Shown piece by piece: positions 1 through 5,247 of a stretch of 5,524 nucleotides of DNA. The translations under genes were made by a program, and so were the position numbers. Each line of letters starts with the position of its first letter. Within the stretch, counting starts at the first letter, position 1. The DNA lies in contig PMCB01000124.1 of NCBI GenBank assembly GCA_003153955.1, positions 51,413 to 56,936 of the forward strand, read 5' to 3'. The notes below the pieces were generated by a model. That model ran no database searches, was not told the origin of the DNA, and saw only the letters and a program-made list of their open reading frames with translations. Source of the stretch: Dehalococcoidia bacterium (GTDB lineage: Bacteria; Chloroflexota; Dehalococcoidia; Dehalococcoidales; Fen-1064).

Positions 1-233
1 GCGGTGAGAAAAGCGAGGACCAGAGCAGCCACCAGACCCGTCCACATTTCACCGGCTGTGGATATTGACCCGTTCATTTGGGCTGCTTGTAACTGGAATG
101 TCGTCCAGAGAAAAGCACCCGGGGCGATGAGCGCCATTGCGTTAACTGTGAGGGATGTCAGATTTAGAGTTCTCTTAATCCCTGTGGTTGACTGCGTGGT
201 GGTTGTTTTTGCAGTCGTTTGTTTTGCTTCCAT
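1..233 (-). CDS. APC-superfamily amino-acid permease, N-terminal part (cut by window edge)
   Basis: The visible 77 codons encode a hydrophilic Thr/Lys/Gln-rich tail (residues 1-21) followed by a first transmembrane segment with the pattern LTVNAMALIAPGAFLW (about residues 28-43) and a second hydrophobic stretch starting near residue 66 (WTGLVAALVLAFLTA). The motif with IAPG in helix 1, the short loop, then a Trp-Gly-rich second helix is what APC-superfamily amino-acid/polyamine transporters show, so a proton- or exchange-driven inner-membrane amino-acid transporter is inferred; the substrate cannot be told. The ATG at 233 is preceded by AAAGGAGGAGAAA, a very strong SD, and no other start fits. 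The gene has its own promoter (282-310) and an SD-sequestering leader hairpin (237-270). It lies 254 nt downstream of the sigma gene on the same strand, beyond a terminator hairpin. The C-terminal part is outside the window, so intactness is unknown. Confidence 0.8.
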   Translation of the reverse strand, partial: MEAKQTTAKTTTTQSTTGIKRTLNLTSLTVNAMALIAPGAFLWTTFQLQAAQMNGSISTAGEMWTGLVAALVLAFLT

Positions 234-236
234 TTT

Positions 237-270
237 CTCCTCCTTTATATAGTTTTAGTTTAAAGGGGAG
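237..270 (-). promoter_or_regulatory. Leader hairpin that pairs the permease Shine-Dalgarno
   Basis: On the minus strand, CTCCCCTTTA (270-261) can pair with TAAAGGAGGAG (247-237): ten base pairs interrupted by one bulged A, with a 13-nt loop (260-248). The 3' arm contains the whole SD of the permease, whose ATG is at 233. The predicted transcription start, near 275, lies just outside the 5' arm, so the stem would be the first structure formed in the mRNA. This would make translation of the permease conditional on opening the stem (protein, small RNA, ligand or temperature). The pairing is read directly from sequence; the regulatory role is inference. Confidence 0.55.
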
Positions 271-271
271 T

Positions 272-331
272 TGTTTCCAACATATTATCAACAGTTTACA
301 ATCATATTAATTTCATTACCGGTACATTGCA
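272..331. repeat. 60-bp dispersed promoter repeat, copy 1
   Basis: Positions 272-331 match 2741-2800 in the same orientation with 50 of 60 identical bases and no gaps. The best conserved part is AACATATTATC followed by a purine and CAGTTTACAATC. Both copies lie 5' of leftward genes (permease here, sigma operon there), so the repeat most likely contains a shared promoter and perhaps a regulator site rather than a mobile element. Confidence 0.8.
282..310 (-). promoter_or_regulatory. Promoter of the permease (repeat copy 1)
   Basis: On the minus strand there is a -35-like TTAATA (310-305), a 17-bp spacer and a -10-like TAATAT (287-282) preceded by TGA, an extended -10 arrangement. The predicted start is near 275, giving a leader of about 42 nt. 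The same -35/-10 pair with the same spacing is found at 2751-2779, and conservation of the surrounding 60 bp supports function. Confidence 0.6.
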
Positions 332-381
332 GTTTGATTGTGGACTCGGACTTTTTGTCATCTTCATGGGATAGAAAGGTA

Positions 382-410
382 TTAAATGATGTTATTGTTC
401 TTCGTATAAT
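382..410 (+). promoter_or_regulatory. Promoter-like sequence facing right, followed by an RBS and a six-codon frame
   Basis: A consensus TATAAT (405-410) lies 17 bp after a poor -35 (TTAAAT, 382-387). Downstream are an SD-like AAGGAAGGGG (422-431) and an ATG at 439, but the frame reads only MFKSGN before TAA at 457-459. The stop lies inside the hairpin that terminates the opposing sigma gene. No real gene follows on this strand. It could be the decayed 5' end of a lost gene, a small transcript, or chance in AT-rich DNA. Confidence 0.25.
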
Positions 411-447
411 GCGGTAATAATAAGGAAGGGGTAACATTATGTTCAAA

Positions 448-478
448 TCAGGGAATTAAGTTTGCGGAAATTCCCTGA
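448..478 (-). terminator. Terminator hairpin of the sigma operon
   Basis: TCAGGGAATT (448-457) and AATTCCCTGA (469-478) form a perfect 10-bp inverted repeat with an 11-nt loop, starting 9 nt after the sigma stop codon. On the minus strand it is followed by TTTGAAC, so the U tract is short and termination may be incomplete. It separates the sigma gene from the permease 254 nt downstream. Confidence 0.6.
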
Positions 479-487
479 AGACAGATA

Positions 488-1894
488 TCAATCTTCGAGA
501 TAATCTCTTAGGTATTGACTGCGGCTGGGGTGTCGCAACCGGCGGAGGGCTTTCACTTCGATTTGCCGGACACGTTCACGGGTGATTGAGAATTCATACC
601 CTATTTCCTCTAGCGTCCTCGTTCGGCCGTCTTCTAACCCGAATCTCAACGGTAAAACCCTTCTTTCCCTGGTTGATAAAGTGGATAACACTTTTCGGAT
701 TTGTTCCTTGAGTAATTGTGTGGCAGCGCTGTCCGGAGGTTGGATTGCGTTAGGATCTGCCAAATAATCGCTCAGATAATTTTCGTTCTCTGTCCCCATC
801 GGTGTTTCGAGCGAAACAGGCAATATCGTCAACTTAATCGTTTCCTGTACTTTCTTTAGTGAAAGCCCCATTTTCTCTCCAATTTCCGCCGGAGTAGGTT
901 CACGCCCGTATTCTTGTGTCAATTGACGGGTGGTCCTCGTTAATCTGTTTATGGTGTCGCCTACATGCACAGGGATACGAATCGCCCGTGCCTGGTCGGC
1001 AATGGACCGGGTGATTGATTGTCTTATCCACCATGTCGCATAGGTAGAAAAATTGAAACCTTTATGCGAATTATATCTCTCCGTCGCCCTCATCAGTCCG
1101 ATGTTGCCTTCTTGAATCAGGTCCAACAAAGATAATCCGTGTCCTGTGCATTTTTTAGCAATACTTACTACCAGTCTTAAATTTGCCTCGATAAGATGTT
1201 TTGTAGCCTCTTCTCCCTCAATTTCAACACGTGCCAGATATTCCCCCAAACAGATTTCATTTACTTTGAGTTTTTCAATGAACCTGCGGTCCGTAACCAG
1301 ATATGGTATTGCTTCAATCGGTGTTGTCCCTCCAACCGCTGCCAGCATTGTTTTCGGTAAAAGCGCAATGTCCACTGAAAGAATCGTTAATTGAGACTCA
1401 ATCTGTTCGGTCGGCACACTCGATTTCTCGGCAATCAACTGTATCAGGGTATCGTCAATTTTCCCGTCGATTGCCAACCCGAGTTGTTCATTAGCTATCG
1501 TCCTAGAAATACCGGCATTTTTTGGCACTCCGATATGTTCCTGCAGCTCATGGATAACTTCTGATAATTGCCATAATTCGCTGATAATTTCCATAAACAC
1601 CGAAATCGTGGTGTTAGGTCTTCCTTGTTTTTCCAAAGAGCATCTGATATCGGCTGCATGCTTTCCTAATTCAATCCGCCGTGCAGTCGCCTTTTCATCT
1701 TTCGCGGTAAGAAGCGGCACCCTGCCGATTTCGTGGAGGTAAAGGCGTACTGGATCATTATTTACCATGGGTTCATCGGTGTCAACCGCCTCTATCAATG
1801 GTTCCCCGGGTTCAAGGTCTTCGATAGATGGTTCTATTTCGATACCAGTGTCTTCTTGTGATATTAGTTCAAGTTCTTGTATTTTTGTGGTCAT
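488..1894 (-). CDS. RNA polymerase sigma factor, RpoD (sigma-70) family
   Basis: This 468-aa protein directs RNA polymerase to promoters. Residues 1-46 are acidic and much shorter than a full region 1.1. Region 1.2 is at 47-80 ([17 protein letters not shown]), a non-conserved insert at about 81-228, region 2 at 229-305 with core-binding [13 protein letters not shown] and -10-reading [19 protein letters not shown], region 3 at about 310-385, and region 4 at 397-460 with the -35-reading helix-turn-helix [20 protein letters not shown]. The Gln and Thr that read the -10 (WIRQSIT) and the TRERVR residues that read the -35 are kept, so consensus-like promoters are expected. Deviations from the usual primary sigma are KKCTGHG for the typical KKYxxRG and HVGDTIN for HMVETIN. 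It is last in a leftward operon of small proteins and not next to dnaG, so it may be a second RpoD paralogue rather than the housekeeping factor; that cannot be decided here and no symbol is given. The SD (AAAAGG) is weak. Confidence 0.95.
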   Translation of the reverse strand: MTTKIQELELISQEDTGIEIEPSIEDLEPGEPLIEAVDTDEPMVNNDPVRLYLHEIGRVPLLTAKDEKATARRIELGKHAADIRCSLEKQGRPNTTISVFMEIISELWQLSEVIHELQEHIGVPKNAGISRTIANEQLGLAIDGKIDDTLIQLIAEKSSVPTEQIESQLTILSVDIALLPKTMLAAVGGTTPIEAIPYLVTDRRFIEKLKVNEICLGEYLARVEIEGEEATKHLIEANLRLVVSIAKKCTGHGLSLLDLIQEGNIGLMRATERYNSHKGFNFSTYATWWIRQSITRSIADQARAIRIPVHVGDTINRLTRTTRQLTQEYGREPTPAEIGEKMGLSLKKVQETIKLTILPVSLETPMGTENENYLSDYLADPNAIQPPDSAATQLLKEQIRKVLSTLSTRERRVLPLRFGLEDGRTRTLEEIGYEFSITRERVRQIEVKALRRLRHPSRSQYLRDYLED

Positions 1895-1949
1895 TTTTAG
1901 CCTTTTAAATACGGCCGAAACTTTTAAGCTTTTAGGTGTGCGTTTACCG

Positions 1950-1970
1950 AAAACAGTTCATTCCTGTTTT
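1950..1970 (-). promoter_or_regulatory. Weak hairpin between zinc-ribbon and sigma genes
   Basis: AAAACAG and CTGTTTT form a perfect 7-bp inverted repeat around a 7-nt loop, overlapping the stop codon of the zinc-ribbon gene (1969-1971) and 55 nt before the sigma start. Only two pairs are G-C and the minus-strand T run is inside the stem, so it would be a weak attenuator or processing site at best. Confidence 0.3.
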
Positions 1971-2187
1971 AACTTTCATCAGTAATAATGACTTGCGGGG
2001 ACAATTCTGCCTGGTCTTCTATCGTATACTTTACCTTGATTTGCCCAACTGTATTTTCAGCCACCAGATTCGAGATATCCCGAATATTACCGCATAATAC
2101 ACAACTTTCATACCAGGTTTCTCTTTCTCTTCGAACAAAAAGTTCATTGTTGCAACGGGGACAATTTTTCAATTTCCGGACTGCCAT
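1969..2187 (-). CDS. Small zinc-ribbon protein (72 aa), function unknown
   Basis: Two CxxC knuckles, CPRC at residues 9-12 and CVLC at 29-32, are separated by a short charged stretch (NNELFVRREREТ-type segment, residues 13-24) and should hold one zinc ion in a ribbon fold; the C-terminal 35 residues are acidic and contain a beta-prone VGQIKVKYTIE. Such ribbons usually bind nucleic acid or protein partners such as polymerase, but no specific function can be assigned. The start chosen is the ATG at 2187 because GGAGG (2200-2196) lies eight bases upstream; the in-frame GTG at 2196 overlaps that SD and is unlikely to be used. It ends 74 nt before the sigma gene on the same strand, with no strong terminator between, so co-transcription is likely and a role connected with transcription is a reasonable guess. 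Confidence 0.8.
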   Translation of the reverse strand: MAVRKLKNCPRCNNELFVRRERETWYESCVLCGNIRDISNLVAENTVGQIKVKYTIEDQAELSPQVIITDES

Positions 2188-2234
2188 TTTGTACACCTCC
2201 GTACCAAGGAGAATTTCATCATTTCCCTAAATAT

Positions 2235-2345
2235 TTACTTTATGAAATATATCCGGAACACTATTACAAATATGAATGCAAAAATAATAGCCGCCAGTTC
2301 AATTAAGGATTGCCGTGTAGTTACGGCTTTTCGCTTTTCCCTCAT
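2235..2345 (-). CDS. 36-aa single-pass membrane mini-protein, unknown function
   Basis: The frame has an excellent SD (GTAAGGAGATT directly before ATG at 2345). The protein starts with a basic segment (MREKRKAVTTRQ, net positive), followed by one hydrophobic helix at about residues 14-30 (LIELAAIIFAFIFVIVF) and a short basic end (RIYFIK). By the positive-inside rule the N-terminus is probably cytoplasmic. It lies 31 nt after the 41-aa frame and 47 nt before the zinc-ribbon gene, all on one strand. The SD, clean helix and operon position support a real gene; it is too short to match to a family by eye. Confidence 0.6.
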   Translation of the reverse strand: MREKRKAVTTRQSLIELAAIIFAFIFVIVFRIYFIK

Positions 2346-2376
2346 AATCTCCTTACCAACAAATGGTCCTCGGGAC

Positions 2377-2502
2377 TTAATGCATGTATCTCGTGCAAGG
2401 ATATTCGCTCATTACTTTTTCTCTAGCCGTGGTAATATTAACGCCTATGAGAACATCAAATATCGGGCTTAATTTTTTAACTGATTGTTTCAATTTATTC
2501 AT
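2377..2502 (-). CDS. 41-aa small ORF at the head of the sigma operon
   Basis: The ATG at 2502 is preceded by AAAAGGAGATTAAG, a strong SD at good distance and nearly the same as that of the following 36-aa gene. The peptide has a basic start (MNKLKQSVKKL), a short hydrophobic part (SPIFDVLIGVNI) and a charged tail with a single Cys (MSEYPCTRYMH). No family is recognised. It may be a genuine small protein or a leader peptide; its main support is the SD and its place as first frame of the leftward cluster. Confidence 0.5.
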   Translation of the reverse strand: MNKLKQSVKKLSPIFDVLIGVNITTAREKVMSEYPCTRYMH

Positions 2503-2556
2503 CTTAATCTCCTTTTCTTTCCACTGCCCGAGCGGTTTTTCGAAAACTCAACGGAT

Positions 2557-2715
2557 TCAACGGGAACTTATGCTTCCTGACGGTTCTTCCTGCTTCTAGT
2601 CCGTGCCCAGAGGCAAGCGTACCTCGCTCGGTCTGACATCACTAACCATTTCGCTCGAAATAATATCCGCTGCGCGGCTTTCATTTTCCTGATACTCCAA
2701 ATACAGAAATATCAT
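2557..2715 (-). pseudogene. Degenerate frame, possible TnpB (IS200/IS605) C-terminal remnant
   Basis: An ATG at 2715, without an SD, opens 39 codons ending in SDVRPSEVRLPLGTD and a TAG at 2598-2596. The same frame continues as KQEEPSGSISSR to a TGA at 2559-2557. A VRP-then-KQEP pattern is common in the tails of TnpB nucleases, so this may be the decayed 3' end of such a gene; the zinc-finger cysteines are absent. It could equally be ordinary leader sequence of the sigma operon, and the frame might also encode a small unknown protein. This is a pattern impression only. Confidence 0.25.
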
Positions 2716-2733
2716 TTATATTTTTAATATAAA
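2715..2733. promoter_or_regulatory. AT-only perfect palindrome in the sigma-operon leader
   Basis: TTTATATT (2715-2722) and AATATAAA (2726-2733) are perfect 8-bp arms around three T. The site lies about 10-30 nt downstream of the start predicted from the promoter at 2751-2779, where a repressor operator would be effective. It could also simply reflect AT-rich DNA. Confidence 0.35.
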
Positions 2734-2740
2734 GCCCGGA

Positions 2741-2800
2741 TGTTTCGAACATATTATCAGCAGTTTACAATCGCATTAATTTTCTTACGGCCACGTTGCA
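2741..2800. repeat. 60-bp dispersed promoter repeat, copy 2
   Basis: This is the second copy of the sequence at 272-331 (50 of 60 bases identical, same orientation, no gaps). Differences cluster outside the -10 box, which is unchanged. It lies in the divergent intergenic region between the leftward sigma operon and the rightward ATPase operon. Confidence 0.8.
2751..2779 (-). promoter_or_regulatory. Probable promoter of the leftward sigma operon (repeat copy 2)
   Basis: On the minus strand TTAATG (2779-2774), a 17-bp spacer and TAATAT (2756-2751) preceded by TGA repeat the layout of the permease promoter. The predicted start is near 2744, about 240 nt before the first small gene with an SD (ATG 2502). 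The long leader holds the palindrome at 2715-2733 and the degenerate frame at 2557-2715. Confidence 0.55.
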
Positions 2801-2857
2801 TTTATAACCTGACGGCTTTCTACCACGTCTTATTTTTCAACCGATTCCTCTTTCTCT

Positions 2858-2887
2858 TTGCTCTTATCTACGCCTTCCCGCTATAAT
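2858..2887 (+). promoter_or_regulatory. Promoter of the MoxR-CoxE-like operon
   Basis: A consensus TATAAT (2882-2887) has TTGCTC (2858-2863) as a partial -35 at an 18-bp spacing. Transcription would start near 2894 and leave a leader of about 60 nt before the ATG at 2957. It is the only consensus -10 box at a suitable distance and is divergent from the sigma-operon promoter roughly 80 bp away. Confidence 0.5.
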
Positions 2888-2956
2888 TTAACTGGTGCAC
2901 ACTTGCTCAAAATCAGTAGATATATTTTCTTTTTGTTGTGATTTAAGGGGGGTTTT

Positions 2957-3826
2957 ATGCCGGGTAAAAATGGGGGATTTGACCAGTTTAAAGGCTCCGG
3001 TGATTATGTTACTTCGGATGAACTTCGCAAAGCGGTTAATGTCTCTATTGCTTTAGGCAAACCGCTGCTGATTAGAGGCGAGCCGGGAACCGGGAAGACT
3101 ATGCTTGCCCACAGCATCGCCCGGGGACTGGGAAAGAAATTAATCGTTTGGAATATTAAATCCACGACTAAAGCACAAGAAGGTCTCTACGTTTACGATA
3201 CGGTGCAGCGTCTCAATGACAGCCGGTTCGGAGACAAAAATGTATCTGACATTAAACAATATATTAAACTGGGCAAACTGGGTCAGGCTTTTGCCGCCCG
3301 GGAGCAGGTGGTTTTACTGATTGATGAAGTGGACAAAGCCGATATTGAGTTCCCTAATGACTTGCTGAACGAAATCGACGAAATGAGCTTTTATATCCCT
3401 GAGACCGACGAAACCATCACAGCCGTCAACCGCCCCATTACTATTATCACCAGTAATGCGGAAAAAGAGTTGCCCGATGCTTTTCTCCGGCGATGCATTT
3501 TCCATTTTATCGAATTCCCGACCCCGCAATTGATGGAGAAAATTATTGAAGTACATTTTCCTAATCTGAAACGCAATTTATTGGAAGAAGCGATGAAAAG
3601 TTTTTACGGCCTCAGGCAAATCGACGACTTGCGTAAAAAACCTTCTACCAGTGAGTTGGTTGACTGGATTCGGGTGCTTATTGCCAGCGATACACCGGCC
3701 GATGTTGTTTCCAAAGAAATTCCATTTGCCGGCGCTTTGCTGAAAAAGGAAGTTGATTACGATTATTTCATCAATAATTATATGACCCGCAAGGGCGACT
3801 CCTATTTTCTGCGCAGACCTTTATAA
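2957..3826 (+). CDS. MoxR-type AAA+ ATPase (CoxD-like)
   Basis: This 289-aa protein is a complete AAA+ ATPase of the MoxR group, the normal length for the family. It shows Walker A GEPGTGKT (41-48), Walker B VVLLIDEVD (118-126), sensor 1 with Asn167 in ITSN, arginine-finger candidates in FLRRC (177-180), and a sensor-2 region with LRKKPSTSELVDW (225-237). The segment WNIKSTTKAQEGLYVYD (65-81) is typical of the CoxD-like subgroup. MoxR ATPases form rings that work with a von Willebrand A partner to insert metal cofactors or remodel a client enzyme in the cytoplasm. The partner is the next gene, 2 nt away. The ATG at 2957 follows AAGGGGGG, a strong SD. No signal peptide or membrane segment is seen and all catalytic motifs are intact. 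The client is unknown, since no enzyme operon is next to it. Confidence 0.95.
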   Translation: MPGKNGGFDQFKGSGDYVTSDELRKAVNVSIALGKPLLIRGEPGTGKTMLAHSIARGLGKKLIVWNIKSTTKAQEGLYVYDTVQRLNDSRFGDKNVSDIKQYIKLGKLGQAFAAREQVVLLIDEVDKADIEFPNDLLNEIDEMSFYIPETDETITAVNRPITIITSNAEKELPDAFLRRCIFHFIEFPTPQLMEKIIEVHFPNLKRNLLEEAMKSFYGLRQIDDLRKKPSTSELVDWIRVLIASDTPADVVSKEIPFAGALLKKEVDYDYFINNYMTRKGDSYFLRRPL

Positions 3827-3828
3827 AG

Positions 3829-4998
3829 ATGTTTATTGATTTTTTTTACATCTTGCGTAAGAGAAAAGTCCCTGTGTCTTTTACCGAATGGATGACACTG
3901 ATGGAAGCAATTGCGCGTGGTCATATCAACGACCTCGATGACTTCTATTTTTTGGCCAGGGCCATTCTCGTAAAGAGCGAAGCTTATTTCGACCGGTATG
4001 ATGTGGCTTTTCAGGAATATTTCAATGGTATAGAGTCCCTCGAAGCTATTACTCAACAAATTTTGGAATGGCTTAAAGACCCCATGACGCGGCGCAGTTT
4101 ATCTGCTGAGGAATTGGCCGGAATAAAGAGCTTCCCCCTCGATGAGCTTATCAAACTGCTTGAAGAACGGATCAAAACGCAAAAAGAAGCCCACAATGGC
4201 GGCAGTAAATGGATCGGGCGCGGCGGGACCTCCCCGTTCGGGCATTCCGGACAGAATCCGGCCGGCATCAGGATCGGTGGTCCGGGCGGAGGGCATCATG
4301 CCGTTAAAATTGCTGAGGAACGAAGGTTTCGGAATTACAGCAGTGACATCACTCTGGACGTCCGTCAGATGAAAGTGGCGCTGAAAGGACTGAGGCGTCT
4401 CAACCGCGTTGGCCCTCAAGATGAATTAGACATCGATGAAACAATCGACCACACGGCGAAAAATGTCGGCGAAATTGAACTTGTCTGGAGGCGAAGGCGC
4501 AAGAATGCTGCCAAATTACTGTTGTTTATGGATACCGGCGGTACGATGGACCCGTATGTCAGGATCTGCAGTCAATTATTCACCGCGGCTCACTCCAGCA
4601 CCCATTTCAGAGACTTCCGCTATTACTATTTCCACAATTGTATCTACAACGAAGTTTATAAAGATATGGAAAGGCGGGAAAAGGTCAGCACCGATTTTCT
4701 CCTCAATACATTAGACACTGACTACAAAACAATCATCGTCGGTGATGCCTATATGGCTCCCTCCGAACTGCTGGACCGGAACGGCGCCATCTATTATTAT
4801 CAGGAAAATGACAACCCCGGCATTGATTGGCTGAAGCGGATTGCGGAACATTTTAACCACGCTGTTTGGCTTAATCCGGATTATGAGCTTGCACAGCAAC
4901 CGGCGTCCGTTAGCCTGATCAGTAAAATATTCCCTATGTATAGCTTTACCATTGAGGGGCTCGATAAAGCGGTGAAAAAATTAACCGTCAAAAGATGA
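3829..4998 (+). CDS. CoxE-like von Willebrand factor A domain protein
   Basis: This 389-aa protein is the expected partner of the preceding ATPase. Its N-terminal part (1-120, starting MFIDFFYILRKRKVPVSFTEW) is typical of the CoxE/VWA family, followed by a Gly-rich linker (131-156, GRGGTSPFGH and GGPGGGHH) and a C-terminal VWA domain from about 228. The metal-ion-dependent adhesion site reads DTGGTMD (235-241), so the DxSxS motif is DxGxT, a form like the DVGGSM usual in this subfamily. Further conserved pieces are the aromatic YYYFHNCIY (265-273) and VGDAYMAPSEL (304-314). In characterised pairs (CoxD-CoxE, NorQ-NorD, CbbQ-CbbO) the VWA protein couples the ATPase ring to its client. The ATG lies 2 nt after the ATPase stop with no clear SD, so translation is probably coupled. 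The frame is intact. No coxL, coxM or coxS genes are in the window, so the client remains unknown. Confidence 0.9.
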   Translation: MFIDFFYILRKRKVPVSFTEWMTLMEAIARGHINDLDDFYFLARAILVKSEAYFDRYDVAFQEYFNGIESLEAITQQILEWLKDPMTRRSLSAEELAGIKSFPLDELIKLLEERIKTQKEAHNGGSKWIGRGGTSPFGHSGQNPAGIRIGGPGGGHHAVKIAEERRFRNYSSDITLDVRQMKVALKGLRRLNRVGPQDELDIDETIDHTAKNVGEIELVWRRRRKNAAKLLLFMDTGGTMDPYVRICSQLFTAAHSSTHFRDFRYYYFHNCIYNEVYKDMERREKVSTDFLLNTLDTDYKTIIVGDAYMAPSELLDRNGAIYYYQENDNPGIDWLKRIAEHFNHAVWLNPDYELAQQPASVSLISKIFPMYSFTIEGLDKAVKKLTVKR

Positions 4999-5049
4999 TA
5001 TTCTTTCATCCCGGCGATTTCTCAGGGCTTTCTTCCGGCACATTATGTG

Positions 5050-5080
5050 ACCTGTAGTATTGACAACATTTCCTGCAGGT
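5050..5080. repeat. Imperfect inverted repeat downstream of the rightward operon
   Basis: ACCTGTAG (5050-5057) and CTGCAGGT (5073-5080) can form an 8-bp stem with one G-T wobble around a 15-nt loop. It begins 52 nt after the CoxE-like stop and has no T tract, so it is a poor terminator; it might be a transcript-end stem or a recombinase-arm site near the tRNA fragment. Confidence 0.3.
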
Positions 5081-5115
5081 TGAAAGTCTTCGGAGGGAGT
5101 ATCGCGGGCTAAAAG

Positions 5116-5140
5116 TAGGCCCGGCAGGGATCGAACTTGC
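5116..5140 (-). other. tRNA 3'-end fragment, possible integration (att) site
   Basis: On the minus strand a T arm, GCAAG-TTCGATC-CCTGC (17 nt, one mismatch in the stem), is followed directly by CGGGCCT as 3' acceptor strand and A as discriminator; CCA is replaced by CTT. This is the 3' third of a tRNA. The preceding sequence gives neither a 7-nt anticodon loop on a 5-bp stem nor a 5' strand complementary to CGGGCCT, so it is not a working tRNA. Phages and genomic islands that integrate into tRNA genes duplicate exactly this 3' part, so an attachment site is the best explanation; a decayed tRNA gene is the alternative. Next to it, CGGGCcTA can pair with TAGCCCG (5111-5105), an imperfect inverted repeat at the fragment's end. 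Confidence 0.5.
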
Positions 5141-5217
5141 TGCTAATCGTTTAATTGTATTGCGATTCATCAGCCCGTCTCTATATCCGGGTATTGTTAC
5201 TTTCATCGTGGCACATT

Positions 5218-5247
5218 TTGGAATTATTGAAAATACCTTTTTATAAT
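5218..5247 (+). promoter_or_regulatory. Orphan promoter-like sequence
   Basis: TTGGAA (5218-5223), an 18-bp spacer and a consensus TATAAT (5242-5247) point rightwards. No gene with an SD follows within the window; GGAGG at 5282-5286 precedes only an eight-codon TTG-started frame. It may serve a small RNA or a gene beyond the window, or be chance in AT-rich sequence. Confidence 0.3.

Noticed and set aside
4..252. 82-codon plus-strand frame
   Set aside because: Antisense to the permease, which has a strong SD and typical membrane-helix pattern; this frame has no SD or domain.
402..420. Similarity between ATGCGGTAATA here and in the second CxxC of the zinc-ribbon gene (minus strand, near 2090)
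   Set aside because: Only 11 shared bases with a stop codon in the matching frame; chance is sufficient.
2242..2472. 76-codon plus-strand frame opposite the two small genes
   Set aside because: No SD before its ATG, while the minus strand has two SD-led frames over the same interval.
2384..2599. 71-codon plus-strand frame
   Set aside because: No SD, no recognisable domain, and it lies opposite the leader and the first small gene of the sigma operon.
2570..2687. Minus-strand 38-codon frame starting MKAAQRIL in the leader
   Set aside because: Poorly spaced SD, very Arg-rich, and it overlaps the other leader frame; reads like out-of-frame translation.
4142..4714. Plus-strand frames overlapping the CoxE-like gene in another phase
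   Set aside because: Shadows of a well-conserved, complete coding frame.
5077..5190. Complete tRNA gene on the minus strand
   Set aside because: Only the T arm and 3' acceptor strand can be drawn; the AATCG/CGATT stem would have a 13-nt loop and no 5' acceptor strand pairs with CGGGCCT.
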